DNA from: Streptomyces sp. NBC_00154
GTDB lineage: Bacteria > Actinomycetota > Actinomycetes > Streptomycetales > Streptomycetaceae
Reading direction: 5' to 3'
Length of the DNA stretch: 64,000 nucleotides
Assembly: GCF_026342835.1 (NCBI RefSeq)
Contig: NZ_JAPEMI010000001.1
Span: 6,206,501 to 6,270,500, forward strand
The position numbers and the translations under genes were made by a program. Shown piece after piece: positions 49,942-57,907 of the stretch. Within the stretch, counting starts at the first letter, position 1, and each line of letters starts with the position of its first letter. The notes beneath the pieces are model-generated. The model saw only the letters and a program-made list of their open reading frames with translations, ran no database searches and was not told where the DNA came from.

Positions 49942-51129
49942 ATGAAATCGCAGCGGTTCCTGCGCTCGCTCCACGCTACCCGGCGGCACTCGAAGGCACT
50001 GGTGGCAATGCCATTCGCCCTGATCGCCGCCGTCACCGTGGTGGACGTCAGCGCACCGCCGGATGTCCACCTGGGGCCGTTTCTCGTGGCAGCGCCCGCT
50101 GTGACCTCGTCGTTCGCCGGCCCCCGTATGACTGCCTTCGTGGGCGCGGTTGCCGTGCTGGCTCAGTCCGTGGTCGCCATCGCACGCACCAGCCTCAACG
50201 ACCTCAATCACACCTACCAGATCGTGGCCCTCTGCCTGATCTCTGCCTTTGTCACCGTGTTTGCACATCTGAGGGAACGGCACGAGCAGGAGATGACGCA
50301 GCTGCGCTCGGTGGCGGAGACGGCACAGCACGTGTTGATGCAGCCCTTGCCCCGTCGCAGCGGCCCCCTGCGCATCGCCTCGGTCTACCTGGCCGCAGAG
50401 GCGGAGGCGCAGCTGGGCGGTGATCTCTACGCGCTCGCCCGCACCGCCGACGGCACCCGCGTGATCGTCGGCGATGCTCGCGGCAAGGGACTCGACGCGA
50501 TCGGTGAAGCCGCCGGCGTGCTGGGTGCCTTCCGGGCTCTCGCGCACAAGGAAGCGCGGCTGCCCGAACTGGTGGGGCACCTGGAGGACGGGGTCACAGT
50601 GGACCGCAACGGCACCACGGACGGGGAAGCGGAGGACGACTACAGTGCGGAGGCCTTCGTCACTGCGGCCGTGCTCGACATCCCCGATGCCGGTTCCGAA
50701 CTTCGCCTGGTCAGCTGCGGTCATCCACCGCCGTTGCTGCTCCATGCGGGCGAGGTGCTGTCCCTCGAAGTGGATGAACCCGCTCCGCCTCTCGGGCTCG
50801 CGCAGTTGCTCGCACCCGCATTCACTGCGGAGACGTTCACCTTCGGCATCGGGGACGTCCTGCTCCTGTACACCGATGGCGTCATCGAGTCCCGTGACCG
50901 GTCGGGACGCTTCTACCCGCTGTTCGAGCGGGTTGCGTCCCGGTGCGGAGACGGTGCGGAATCCCTGGTGGAGTACGTGCGTGCCGACCTCCTTCGGCAC
51001 GCGGGCGGGCGCCTCGGAGACGATGCGGCCGTGGTCGCCATCGAACGACTTCCGGATGCCGCGTGGCATCCCGTCGGACGGTCACGTCGGCAGGGAGTGG
51101 CCGAAAAGCAGGTCGAAACCCACCGGTAG
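49942..51129 (+). CDS. Membrane PP2C (SpoIIE-type) phosphatase
   Basis: The 395-residue protein begins with two to four membrane spans (about 20-105) and then a SpoIIE/RsbU-like PP2C domain: AEAEAQLGGDLYALAR (metal-binding Asp), IVGDARGKGLDAI, VSCGHPPPLLL, LLLYTDGVIESRD and GDDAAVVAI. Such phosphatases act on anti-anti-sigma factors and are numerous in Streptomyces. There is no sensory PAS/GAF or ATPase domain, so it probably senses in the membrane. Its target is not encoded nearby. The final 48 bp overlap the 3-prime end of the convergent DUF2267 gene. Confidence 0.92.
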   Translation: MKSQRFLRSLHATRRHSKALVAMPFALIAAVTVVDVSAPPDVHLGPFLVAAPAVTSSFAGPRMTAFVGAVAVLAQSVVAIARTSLNDLNHTYQIVALCLISAFVTVFAHLRERHEQEMTQLRSVAETAQHVLMQPLPRRSGPLRIASVYLAAEAEAQLGGDLYALARTADGTRVIVGDARGKGLDAIGEAAGVLGAFRALAHKEARLPELVGHLEDGVTVDRNGTTDGEAEDDYSAEAFVTAAVLDIPDAGSELRLVSCGHPPPLLLHAGEVLSLEVDEPAPPLGLAQLLAPAFTAETFTFGIGDVLLLYTDGVIESRDRSGRFYPLFERVASRCGDGAESLVEYVRADLLRHAGGRLGDDAAVVAIERLPDAAWHPVGRSRRQGVAEKQVETHR

Positions 51130-51477
51130 CTGTAGCAGGACGCGGCGGGTGAGCGCCTCGCCCGCAGCGTCGGCGGTCGCGCTGAGCACGGCGCCGACGT
51201 CCCACTTCGCGGTCTCCTCGGTCGCTCCGTCGATCCAGGCCGCGGTGGCGCGCACGAACCGTTCGGGGGAGAGGGGCTCGGCGGCCTGCAGCGGGCTGAG
51301 GAGGATGAGGGCATATGTCTCCGGGAGGCGAGCGGCGGGCTCGGCCCGCTCCTCGCCCACCAGATGCGCGCCCAGGAGGGCCGGCACGACGCGGGCTGCC
51401 CGTTCCGCTTCCTGCCGGGTGTCGTAGTCGCCGCGTTCCTGGACGCGGTCCAGGAATGCTTCCGTTCGCAGGGTCAC
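51082..51477 (-). CDS. DUF2267 protein
   Basis: The 131-residue acidic protein has the DUF2267 layout: FLDRVQERGDYDTRQEAERAARVVPALLGAHLVGEE, then LPETYALILL. Members occur near stress and envelope genes in Actinobacteria and their function is not known. A GTG at 51477 with AAGGGG upstream is the start. Its tail overlaps the SpoIIE phosphatase by 48 bp in opposite direction, so the two transcripts may interfere. The truncated Hsp20 gene lies just upstream. Confidence 0.85.
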   Translation of the reverse strand: MTLRTEAFLDRVQERGDYDTRQEAERAARVVPALLGAHLVGEERAEPAARLPETYALILLSPLQAAEPLSPERFVRATAAWIDGATEETAKWDVGAVLSATADAAGEALTRRVLLQLPVGFDLLFGHSLPT

Positions 51478-51570
51478 TGCAACTGTCCCCTTCTCGGAAC
51501 GCGGGGGACGGGGCCGAGGGGGAGGGGAGATCCGCCCTGTCCTCCGCTGCCTGTGCGGGCGGGATCCGGC

Positions 51571-51891
51571 TCAGTCGCCGATCCCCTTGCGCGCTGCATC
51601 TCCGTCGATGGTGATCTTGCGGGGCCGGGCGCGCTCGGCGATCGGGATGCGCAGGGTCAGAGCTCCCGTGTCGTAGTCGGCACCGATGTGCTCCGTGTCG
51701 GCCAGGACGACTCGACGGCTGAACACGCCCAGCGGGCGCTCGGAGAGCTCCACCTGCACATTGTCGCTCTTGACGGTCGGTCGGTGCTCGGCCTTGACCG
51801 CCAGCACGGTCCGCCCGACGTCGATGTCGAGCGCCTCGGGGGTGACAGCGCCGGAGCAGGAGAGCACCGGCCCCGCAGACCGCACCGTCAC
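51571..51891 (-). CDS. Hsp20-like small heat-shock protein, truncated
   Basis: The 106-residue product contains the alpha-crystallin core: PEALDIDVGRTVLAVKAEHR, SERPLGVFSRRVVLAD and DTGALTLRIPIAERARPRKI. About 40 residues expected at the N-terminus (the arm and beta-2 strand FDLPGV) are absent, and two or three residues are missing in the loop after VVLAD. The frame opens at a GTG only 9 bp after the stop of the PL8 gene. It is probably a fragment; if translated, the crystallin dimer could still form, but oligomers would be affected. Confidence 0.6.
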   Translation of the reverse strand: MTVRSAGPVLSCSGAVTPEALDIDVGRTVLAVKAEHRPTVKSDNVQVELSERPLGVFSRRVVLADTEHIGADYDTGALTLRIPIAERARPRKITIDGDAARKGIGD

Positions 51892-51900
51892 GGCACGGGC

Positions 51901-54444
51901 TCAGCCCTGCAGCGTGACCGTGAAGCTGCGGCCGTACGCGTGGCGGGTGTCGACGTCGACACGGGTTCCGCCGTGGACCGGGCTCACGCGTACCCCGTCG
52001 TCCGACGACACCTTCCGCAGTGACCTGCCCCGGATCAGGACACTGGCCCTGTCCCGGCCCATCGTCGGGTCGGACACGGCGACGGTGGTCGGACCCCGGT
52101 GCCCGCGGCGCTGCATGATCACCGACGCCGGACCGTCCATGCGCAGGCCCGCGACCTCGTGCCGTCCGGGCGTGAACGTATTGGCCGCCCTCAGACCGAG
52201 GCCGGTGTGGGACACGGCCTGCAGGTGCGGGGTGTTGGCCAGGACCTGCAGCGGACCGTTCGGGTACGACGCCAACTGCGTCCCGCCTGCATTCGGCACC
52301 AACGCGTAGGCCATGCAGAGGGGTTCGGCTCCGGGTGCCTGGTCGACCGTTACGCCGAGGACGGTGCGGGTGACGGCGGTGTCCGGGTTCGAGGTGCGGA
52401 CGACCCGGCGGCTGCGGGTGACCTCGTCCAGGGCGACCCGGACCTGCGGGGTGTCGAGGAAGACGTAGCCGACTGCGGTGCGTTGTGTGGTGTTTGCGTA
52501 GCGCAGCCAGTGCAGGTCACCGGTGCCCGCGCCGGTCCACGGACGGCCGCCGCGGAGCATCCCGGTGAGAGAGACCTGGTCGCCCGGCGAGGCGGTGCGG
52601 GCGTCGAGGGTCGTGGTCACGGCCCGCCCGGCAGGGTCACCGACCCCTGCGGCAAGCACCACGATCTCCTCGTCGAGCAGGAACCACGATTTCGTCGCCG
52701 TGGCATTGCGGTAGACCACGAAATCGTCCGGCAGCAGGTGCCTGTCGCGGTCGGCGACGTCGCCGGACTGCACCATGCCGACCGCGGCGTACGCCCCGAG
52801 AACGGCGCCGCCGGAGCGCTGATCGGTGCCACGAGGGAAGTACACGTACGTGTTCTGCGATTCGGACGACGAGGTGAAGTTCAGCGGGTGGCCGGGGTTG
52901 TCGTAGTACGGCTTCCCGTACAGGTCGGGGACGGTGCGTCGCTGCTCGACAGGCGCGGTGACACCGGCGAGGCCGTACGGCGAGACCGTGGTGAAGTAGT
53001 CGACGCCGTACGCCTGCGACTGGTCCTGCCCGGAGAGATAGAGGTAGTACGCCCCGTCGCCCTGGAACCACGGCATGAGGTTCTCGCCGTTCATGTACTC
53101 GTACTTGCTGATCCGGTCCGAGCTGCGGGCGAGCGCGAAGGCGTAACCGGGCCTGCGATGCACATTCCTGTCCATGGCGTTGAAGGCGACGCTGCGCGAG
53201 GCGGCGTTGAGATCCTCGGCAGGTACGGACGGGTCGCCGATGATGTCGGCGTACCGCACGACACTGACCGGGGAGACGAAACGCCCCGGGTCGAGCGTGC
53301 CGCGCGAGGTCGACCGGATGTGCTTGACGTAGCTCTTGAGAGCGGCGGCGTCGGCGCCGCTCGCGAGCGAGGCGAGGTCGACCACGGCCTCGACGACCAC
53401 GGCGACATCGGTGTAGCCGCTGTCCGTCCGTGACACCGCCCGCCCCTTGACGATCTCCATCATCCAGCCCTCGAAGATCAGCGGCGCGAAGCCGTTCTGC
53501 ACCCAGCTCCGCACCGTCGGTACGAGCTCCTCGCCGTGCGCGAAACCCGTACCGTCGAGGATCTTGAGGGTCTGTACGACGCGGGTCAGGAGGCCCTTTC
53601 CGTACGAGCCGGTGTAGGCGACGGAGGCGTGCTGGATGAAGGATCCGTCGGCGTAATACCCGTCCGTGACGCCGTGGTCGAGGTGATAAGGGTCGATGGT
53701 GGCGAACACCGTCAGCTGGTCGGTGAGGGCCTTGCGGATGCGGGACTCGTCGCCGAGGAGCGCGCCCTGGAGGATGCGGTCGGTGGTGATGTCGGCGAGG
53801 TTGGCACCGGTGTGGAAGCGTGAATCGAGATTCACGTCGCCGTCGATGCCGTTGCGGAGGTAGGCGTCCATCGAGGCGACGTAGGTCTGTGCGAGGTCGG
53901 GGCGGTAGGCCCGCACTTCGTCGGCGAGGAGCACAAGGGTCTTGCTGATGTACTGCGCGAAACCGATCTCCCAGTAGAACCAGTTGCCGTAGTACCCCTT
54001 GGACTGGTCGCCGTAGTACTGGTCGTGCAGCCGGGCGAGGCCGTCGAGCACGCGCCGCTGCACAACGGTGTTCCCGTACAGGTCCGAGGGGGTGCCGCCC
54101 GGGGGTGTGCAGGTGGCGAGAGCGATCTCGTACAGCCGCTGGAAGGCGCTGTTGAGGTTGGCCTCGTTGCTGCCGAGCACCAGCCCGGCGAACAGCTCGC
54201 CGGGGCCCGCGGAGTCCATCGCCCTGAGATTCGCCCGCGCCACGTTCTCCACAGCGGCCAGCTTGGCAGCCGTCTCGGGGCGGGAGTTGGACTCGGCGGT
54301 CCCGGCGAGGACGGCCACGGTGTTGGCCATCAGGCGTGTGCTGCCCGCGGTGACACCGGCGGCGGTTGCCGGTTGTGCGGGGATCACCGACAGGAGACCG
54401 GCGGCTGACAGAGCGGCCAGCAGACGTCTGCGGGTGATCTCCAT
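51901..54444 (-). CDS. Exported polysaccharide lyase family 8
   Basis: This 847-residue lyase has a twin-arginine signal (TRRRLLAALSAAGLL, cleavage near ATAAG at 30), an alpha/alpha toroid (about 40-370) and C-terminal beta-sandwich domains. The catalytic residues of PL8 are visible: Asn215 in HTGANLAD, His272 in FIQHASVAYTGSYG and Tyr281, the last two nine residues apart as in hyaluronate lyase. It cleaves uronic-acid-containing polymers by beta-elimination; hyaluronan, chondroitin or xanthan-type chains are possible. The ATG at 54444 has GGAGGA at 7 bases. It diverges from a PfkB sugar kinase with 202 bp between. No uptake or unsaturated glucuronyl hydrolase genes accompany it. Confidence 0.94.
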   Translation of the reverse strand: MEITRRRLLAALSAAGLLSVIPAQPATAAGVTAGSTRLMANTVAVLAGTAESNSRPETAAKLAAVENVARANLRAMDSAGPGELFAGLVLGSNEANLNSAFQRLYEIALATCTPPGGTPSDLYGNTVVQRRVLDGLARLHDQYYGDQSKGYYGNWFYWEIGFAQYISKTLVLLADEVRAYRPDLAQTYVASMDAYLRNGIDGDVNLDSRFHTGANLADITTDRILQGALLGDESRIRKALTDQLTVFATIDPYHLDHGVTDGYYADGSFIQHASVAYTGSYGKGLLTRVVQTLKILDGTGFAHGEELVPTVRSWVQNGFAPLIFEGWMMEIVKGRAVSRTDSGYTDVAVVVEAVVDLASLASGADAAALKSYVKHIRSTSRGTLDPGRFVSPVSVVRYADIIGDPSVPAEDLNAASRSVAFNAMDRNVHRRPGYAFALARSSDRISKYEYMNGENLMPWFQGDGAYYLYLSGQDQSQAYGVDYFTTVSPYGLAGVTAPVEQRRTVPDLYGKPYYDNPGHPLNFTSSSESQNTYVYFPRGTDQRSGGAVLGAYAAVGMVQSGDVADRDRHLLPDDFVVYRNATATKSWFLLDEEIVVLAAGVGDPAGRAVTTTLDARTASPGDQVSLTGMLRGGRPWTGAGTGDLHWLRYANTTQRTAVGYVFLDTPQVRVALDEVTRSRRVVRTSNPDTAVTRTVLGVTVDQAPGAEPLCMAYALVPNAGGTQLASYPNGPLQVLANTPHLQAVSHTGLGLRAANTFTPGRHEVAGLRMDGPASVIMQRRGHRGPTTVAVSDPTMGRDRASVLIRGRSLRKVSSDDGVRVSPVHGGTRVDVDTRHAYGRSFTVTLQG

Positions 54445-54646
54445 GTGGCGTCCTCCGCCTGTGAGTTGGCGACCCGGCGGGCGGAGTCAACCAGAACGGT
54501 CGAGCGGCGACAAGGGGATGCGCCGGCCAGGAACGCTGTCCCCGAGTTCCGAGCCCAAGTGAACGACCGGGCTGCGGCCATGCCCTTCGGCGGAGTGCTC
54601 CCCGCCTATACGCTGCACCCGGAGCTCAAGAACCGGAGGAGTGCCG

Positions 54647-55561
54647 TTGAGTACCGAGACCGACATCCTCGTCCTGGGGGGTGCCGGCGTGGATACCATT
54701 GTGTACGTCCCCCAGCTGCCTCTTCCGTACGCCGACAGCTACATGGTGCCTGCCATCGAAACACGGGCGGGCCAGACCGGCGACTTCGTGGCGCTCGGGG
54801 TACACGCTCTGGGGCTGCGCACACATCACATCGACATGATCGGCGATGACGACGCAGGCAACCTGGTCCGCGCGCTGCACCGCGACCGGGGCATCGCGCT
54901 CACCGAGGTCCCCCTGCCCGCAGGCACCAAGCGCGCGGTGAATCTCGTCGGCCCCGACGGGCGCCGGCTGTCGTTGTACGACAACAGCCGCTCGCAGGAA
55001 GCGGACCGCCTGCCGCCGGAAACGGTGGGTGCCCTCGCCGCGGTCAGCCGCCACGCCCACGTCTCCATCACCTATCCCTGCGCGTTCGCCCTTCCCACGC
55101 TGCGCGAGGCAGGGGTGACCATCTCGACCGACCTGCACAACTGGGACGGCGCGCAGACGTACCACGAGGCATTCGCCTACGAGGCCGACCTGGTCTTCCT
55201 GTCGACCGCCGCCCTGGTGAACCCGGAGAAGACCATGCGGCAGATCGTGGAACGCGGCCGAGCCCGAGCGGTCGTCGCCACAGCGGGAGCCGAGGGGGCG
55301 TATCAACTGTTCGACGGGGAGCTGACCCACATTCCGGCGGTCACACCGCCCGCGCAGGTGGTGGACTCCAACGGCGCCGGCGACGCGTTCGTGGCGGGCT
55401 ATCTGTTCGGCCGGCTCTCCGGCGAGTCACCACAGCGGTGCGGCCTCTACGGCGCGATCGCCGGAGCCTATGCCTGCACCGTCCCGGCGACAGGGACCGA
55501 CCTCATCAGCCGGGCCGAACTCCTCTCCCTCGCCGCGGCGGAAGGAGGCCCGGCCGGCTGA
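54647..55561 (+). CDS. PfkB-family carbohydrate kinase
   Basis: The 304-residue kinase has a start LVLGGAGVDTIVYVPQLP, GQTGDFVALGVHALGLRTHHIDMIG, a nucleoside/sugar core, and the C-terminal signature DSNGAGDAFVAGYLFGR with the catalytic Asp. It phosphorylates a sugar or nucleoside with ATP; exact substrate unknown. The start is instructive: GGAGGA directly abuts a GTG at 54641, leaving no spacing, so the TTG at 54647 (MSTETD) six bases later is the likely initiator. Divergent from the PL8 gene, but no evidence links them. Confidence 0.9.
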   Translation: MSTETDILVLGGAGVDTIVYVPQLPLPYADSYMVPAIETRAGQTGDFVALGVHALGLRTHHIDMIGDDDAGNLVRALHRDRGIALTEVPLPAGTKRAVNLVGPDGRRLSLYDNSRSQEADRLPPETVGALAAVSRHAHVSITYPCAFALPTLREAGVTISTDLHNWDGAQTYHEAFAYEADLVFLSTAALVNPEKTMRQIVERGRARAVVATAGAEGAYQLFDGELTHIPAVTPPAQVVDSNGAGDAFVAGYLFGRLSGESPQRCGLYGAIAGAYACTVPATGTDLISRAELLSLAAAEGGPAG

Positions 55562-55625
55562 TGACATGACGTGCAGGACGGCAATTGCAGTTGACGGCCC
55601 ACACTGCGCGCGGTTTCCTGCTGCG

Positions 55626-56066
55626 ATGACTGATCTCCGCATCGAGCAGGTGGACGGCGATGCCATGCTTCGTGACTGGCAGCATGTCCATAACGCGGTC
55701 GTCCCCACGGCCGCCCTGTCTCTCGACGAAGTACGTGAGCGCGTCGAACGCAACCGGTTGGAGGTTGCGTATCTGGGCGACGTCCTTGTCGGCTGCTCGA
55801 CCGTGCGCCCGCCCACGAGCGAAACATCGGTTGCCACGGTGATCGCCAGAGTGCTCCCGGCTCACCGGCGACAAGGGTTTGGCGGAGCACTCTACGCGCG
55901 AGGGCTGGCGCAGGCGCGAAAGCTCGGAGCCGACGTCATCGAGACGGTGGTCCTGGAGTCCAACCCGGACGGGCTCCGGTTCGCGCAGGCACAGGGATTT
56001 GTCGAAGTCGAGAGGTACCTGCTGCCGGAGGACAGTGTGCGCTTCATCGACTTGAGGCTGGCCTGA
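55626..56066 (+). CDS. GNAT-family N-acetyltransferase
   Basis: The 146-residue enzyme has the acetyl-CoA motif VLPAHRRQGFGGALY (motif A, R/QxxGxG/A) and the following helix, then TVVLESNPDGLRFAQAQGF and a final strand. The substrate cannot be inferred. The ATG at 55626 (MTDLR) is chosen to give a normal N-terminus, but no good ribosome site is visible and a start at 55566 is possible. Confidence 0.85.
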   Translation: MTDLRIEQVDGDAMLRDWQHVHNAVVPTAALSLDEVRERVERNRLEVAYLGDVLVGCSTVRPPTSETSVATVIARVLPAHRRQGFGGALYARGLAQARKLGADVIETVVLESNPDGLRFAQAQGFVEVERYLLPEDSVRFIDLRLA

Positions 56067-56091
56067 CCCGGCGTCGACCGGCACAGGGTCC

Positions 56092-56262
56092 TCAGGACTC
56101 CCTGCCTGACCGGAGCGGATTCCGCGCCGGCTCGCGCGGCTGCAAGACCATCGGCCGATGGCCGGCGTCCACCTCGACAGGTCGCCGGTGCTCGCTGCTC
56201 AGCGACTCGGCCACGTCGTCGTCCGGCTCGGCGCCGGTGAGCAGGCATGTGAGGGACGTCGC
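56092..56262 (-). pseudogene. Possible C-terminal remnant of an alpha/beta hydrolase
   Basis: A leftward frame with high GC3 ends with VEVDAGHRPMVLQPREPA, like the catalytic-His segment VELDTGHWPMxSRPxELA of esterases. No nucleophile region precedes it. The remainder of this 302-bp gap (56067-56368) holds nothing else I can name. Confidence 0.35.
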
Positions 56263-56368
56263 CGGAAGCTCGCCGAGCGGGCGCGCGGCGGATGCGGCGG
56301 CGGGTCGCCCACGATCCGTGCGATCCCCGCATCCCCTGAGCGCGGCGGTCGGTGGTGCGGGGCGGGGT

Positions 56369-56836
56369 CTACGGACCTTCCGGGGCGGGGACCACGTGCA
56401 TGGCCGCTTCCTCGGCCGAGGCTGCTGCGCCGTCGATGCCGACGTCGAACGCGATCATGTCCTTCTCGTCGTCCTCGTGAGCGCCCTCGTCGGGTGCGAC
56501 GAGCCGTCCGGCGCGCAGACCGCCGACCTCGTCGTCACGGACCTCACCGTCGGTGTCCAACACATCTCCGATCTCGTCCTCGTCGGGTACAACGAGATCC
56601 GGCTCCTCCTCACTGAGGCGCTGGTCGAGCGTTTCGCCTTCGTGCTGCTCGGCCGCCGTGACACCGTGGTGTTCCACGGCCCACGGCCGCTCGGGGGGCG
56701 AATAGCCTGCATCGAGCGGATCCGCACCGGCCCGGTCGTCGAGAGTGTCCTCCACGTCGAGCAGGCCGGCGTCGTCCTGCACCTCCGAGCCGTCCGGCTG
56801 GTAGACCTCGTCGCCCATCGTGGTGTCGATGTCCAT
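56369..56836 (-). CDS. DUF5709 acidic protein
   Basis: The 155-residue protein is very acidic and repetitive: MGDEVYQPDGSEVQDDAGLLD, DRGADPLDAGYSPPERPWAV-like core, HEGETLDQRLSEEEPDL and a final Ala/Glu-rich tail. This is DUF5709, common in Streptomyces and without known function; probably soluble and largely disordered. The ATG is fixed by TTGGAGGTG six bases upstream. Codon use is normal. Confidence 0.88.
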   Translation of the reverse strand: MDIDTTMGDEVYQPDGSEVQDDAGLLDVEDTLDDRAGADPLDAGYSPPERPWAVEHHGVTAAEQHEGETLDQRLSEEEPDLVVPDEDEIGDVLDTDGEVRDDEVGGLRAGRLVAPDEGAHEDDEKDMIAFDVGIDGAAASAEEAAMHVVPAPEGP

Positions 56837-57107
56837 GTCACCTCCAATGTCGGGAGTGAACCGTCGGGGCGACGTCCCGTTCGCGTCATGCCCTCGTTCT
56901 CATCATGTGCGGTGTCGGCCGTCGGGACGAGCGGAAGCGCACCGGCGCCTGTGGTGAATGCGGGGCCAGGACCTTCACCGGTGGCGCGGCGTGAGCAGAA
57001 CAGCGCGGTGCGTATCGGTCTGCTGCCCGAAGTGCGCACAGCCTCCATGAAGATCTCGCCGAGCGGCCACCGGCTGCCCGTGATACGGAGGGCGAAGGAG
57101 GTGACAC

Positions 57108-57857
57108 ATGACCGGCCAACCGCTCCGGGACCGGCTCACACTCGTGGCTGCGCTGGTGGGGCCGCTGCTGGTCGCGCTGGCACTCGTGCCGTTCCGTACG
57201 GACCTGTCGAGGACCAATGCCGCCCTCGTACTCGTCGTGGTCGTCGTCGCGGTCGCCTCCTTCGGCAGCCGGGTCGCGGGCGCGGTGGCGGCGCTGTCCG
57301 CCGCCGTCTGGTTCGACTTCTTCCTCACCCGGCCGTATCAGCGGTTCACCATCAATGGCGGCGACGACATCGAAACGGCCGTGCTGCTCCTGATCGTCGG
57401 TCTGATCGTCTCGCAGCTGGCCGCCCGGGTACGGCGGCTCGAGGTGATCGCCGTCACCGATGCGGGCCACCTCACCCGAATCCATGACACCGCCGAACTG
57501 GCGCAGGCAACCACCTCCGCCGACGCCGTCGTCGCCCATGTGCGGGATGAACTCGTCGAGCTGCTGCAGCTGCGGGGCTGCCGGTTCGAGTACGGAACCC
57601 TGCTGGGGCGGCCACCGCGGCTGGAGCAGGACGGCAGTGTGTGCGTCGGCCGAAGGCGCTGGGACGTCGCGCGTGGCGGCTGGCCGGAGGGCGAGATCGA
57701 GTTGCGGGCCAGTGGGCAGGGCCACTACGTCGGCAGGTACATGCTCGATCCCACGCCGGGAACCGTACCGACGCTGCAGGCCCGCCTGGTCGCCGTGACA
57801 CTGGCCGACCAGGCGGGCGCCGCGCTCGACATGGCAGGCCGGACGGCGGGCGGCTGA
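57108..57857 (+). CDS. DUF4118 (KdpD-like) membrane sensor domain protein
   Basis: This 249-residue protein has four tightly spaced spans (about 10-100) of DUF4118, the transmembrane sensor block of KdpD: VAVASFGSRVAGAVAALSAAVWFDFFLTRPYQRFTI contains the conserved NxxFTxP-like turn. A cytoplasmic part follows that resembles the KdpD GAF-like region. There is no histidine kinase. It may be a free sensor or modulator of KdpD, which is encoded 2.7 kb away. A very strong GAAGGAGGTGA site precedes the ATG. It converges with the APC permease gene. Confidence 0.85.
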   Translation: MTGQPLRDRLTLVAALVGPLLVALALVPFRTDLSRTNAALVLVVVVVAVASFGSRVAGAVAALSAAVWFDFFLTRPYQRFTINGGDDIETAVLLLIVGLIVSQLAARVRRLEVIAVTDAGHLTRIHDTAELAQATTSADAVVAHVRDELVELLQLRGCRFEYGTLLGRPPRLEQDGSVCVGRRRWDVARGGWPEGEIELRASGQGHYVGRYMLDPTPGTVPTLQARLVAVTLADQAGAALDMAGRTAGG

Positions 57858-57907
57858 GACGGGCCGGGACCGCCGCCGCCGCCGAACGGGGCGGACGGCC
57901 GGCCCGG

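Noticed and set aside
49237..51069. A 610-codon - strand frame that would fuse DinB to a long N-terminal part
   Set aside because: Only the last 179 residues are coherent; the rest is antisense to the SpoIIE phosphatase.
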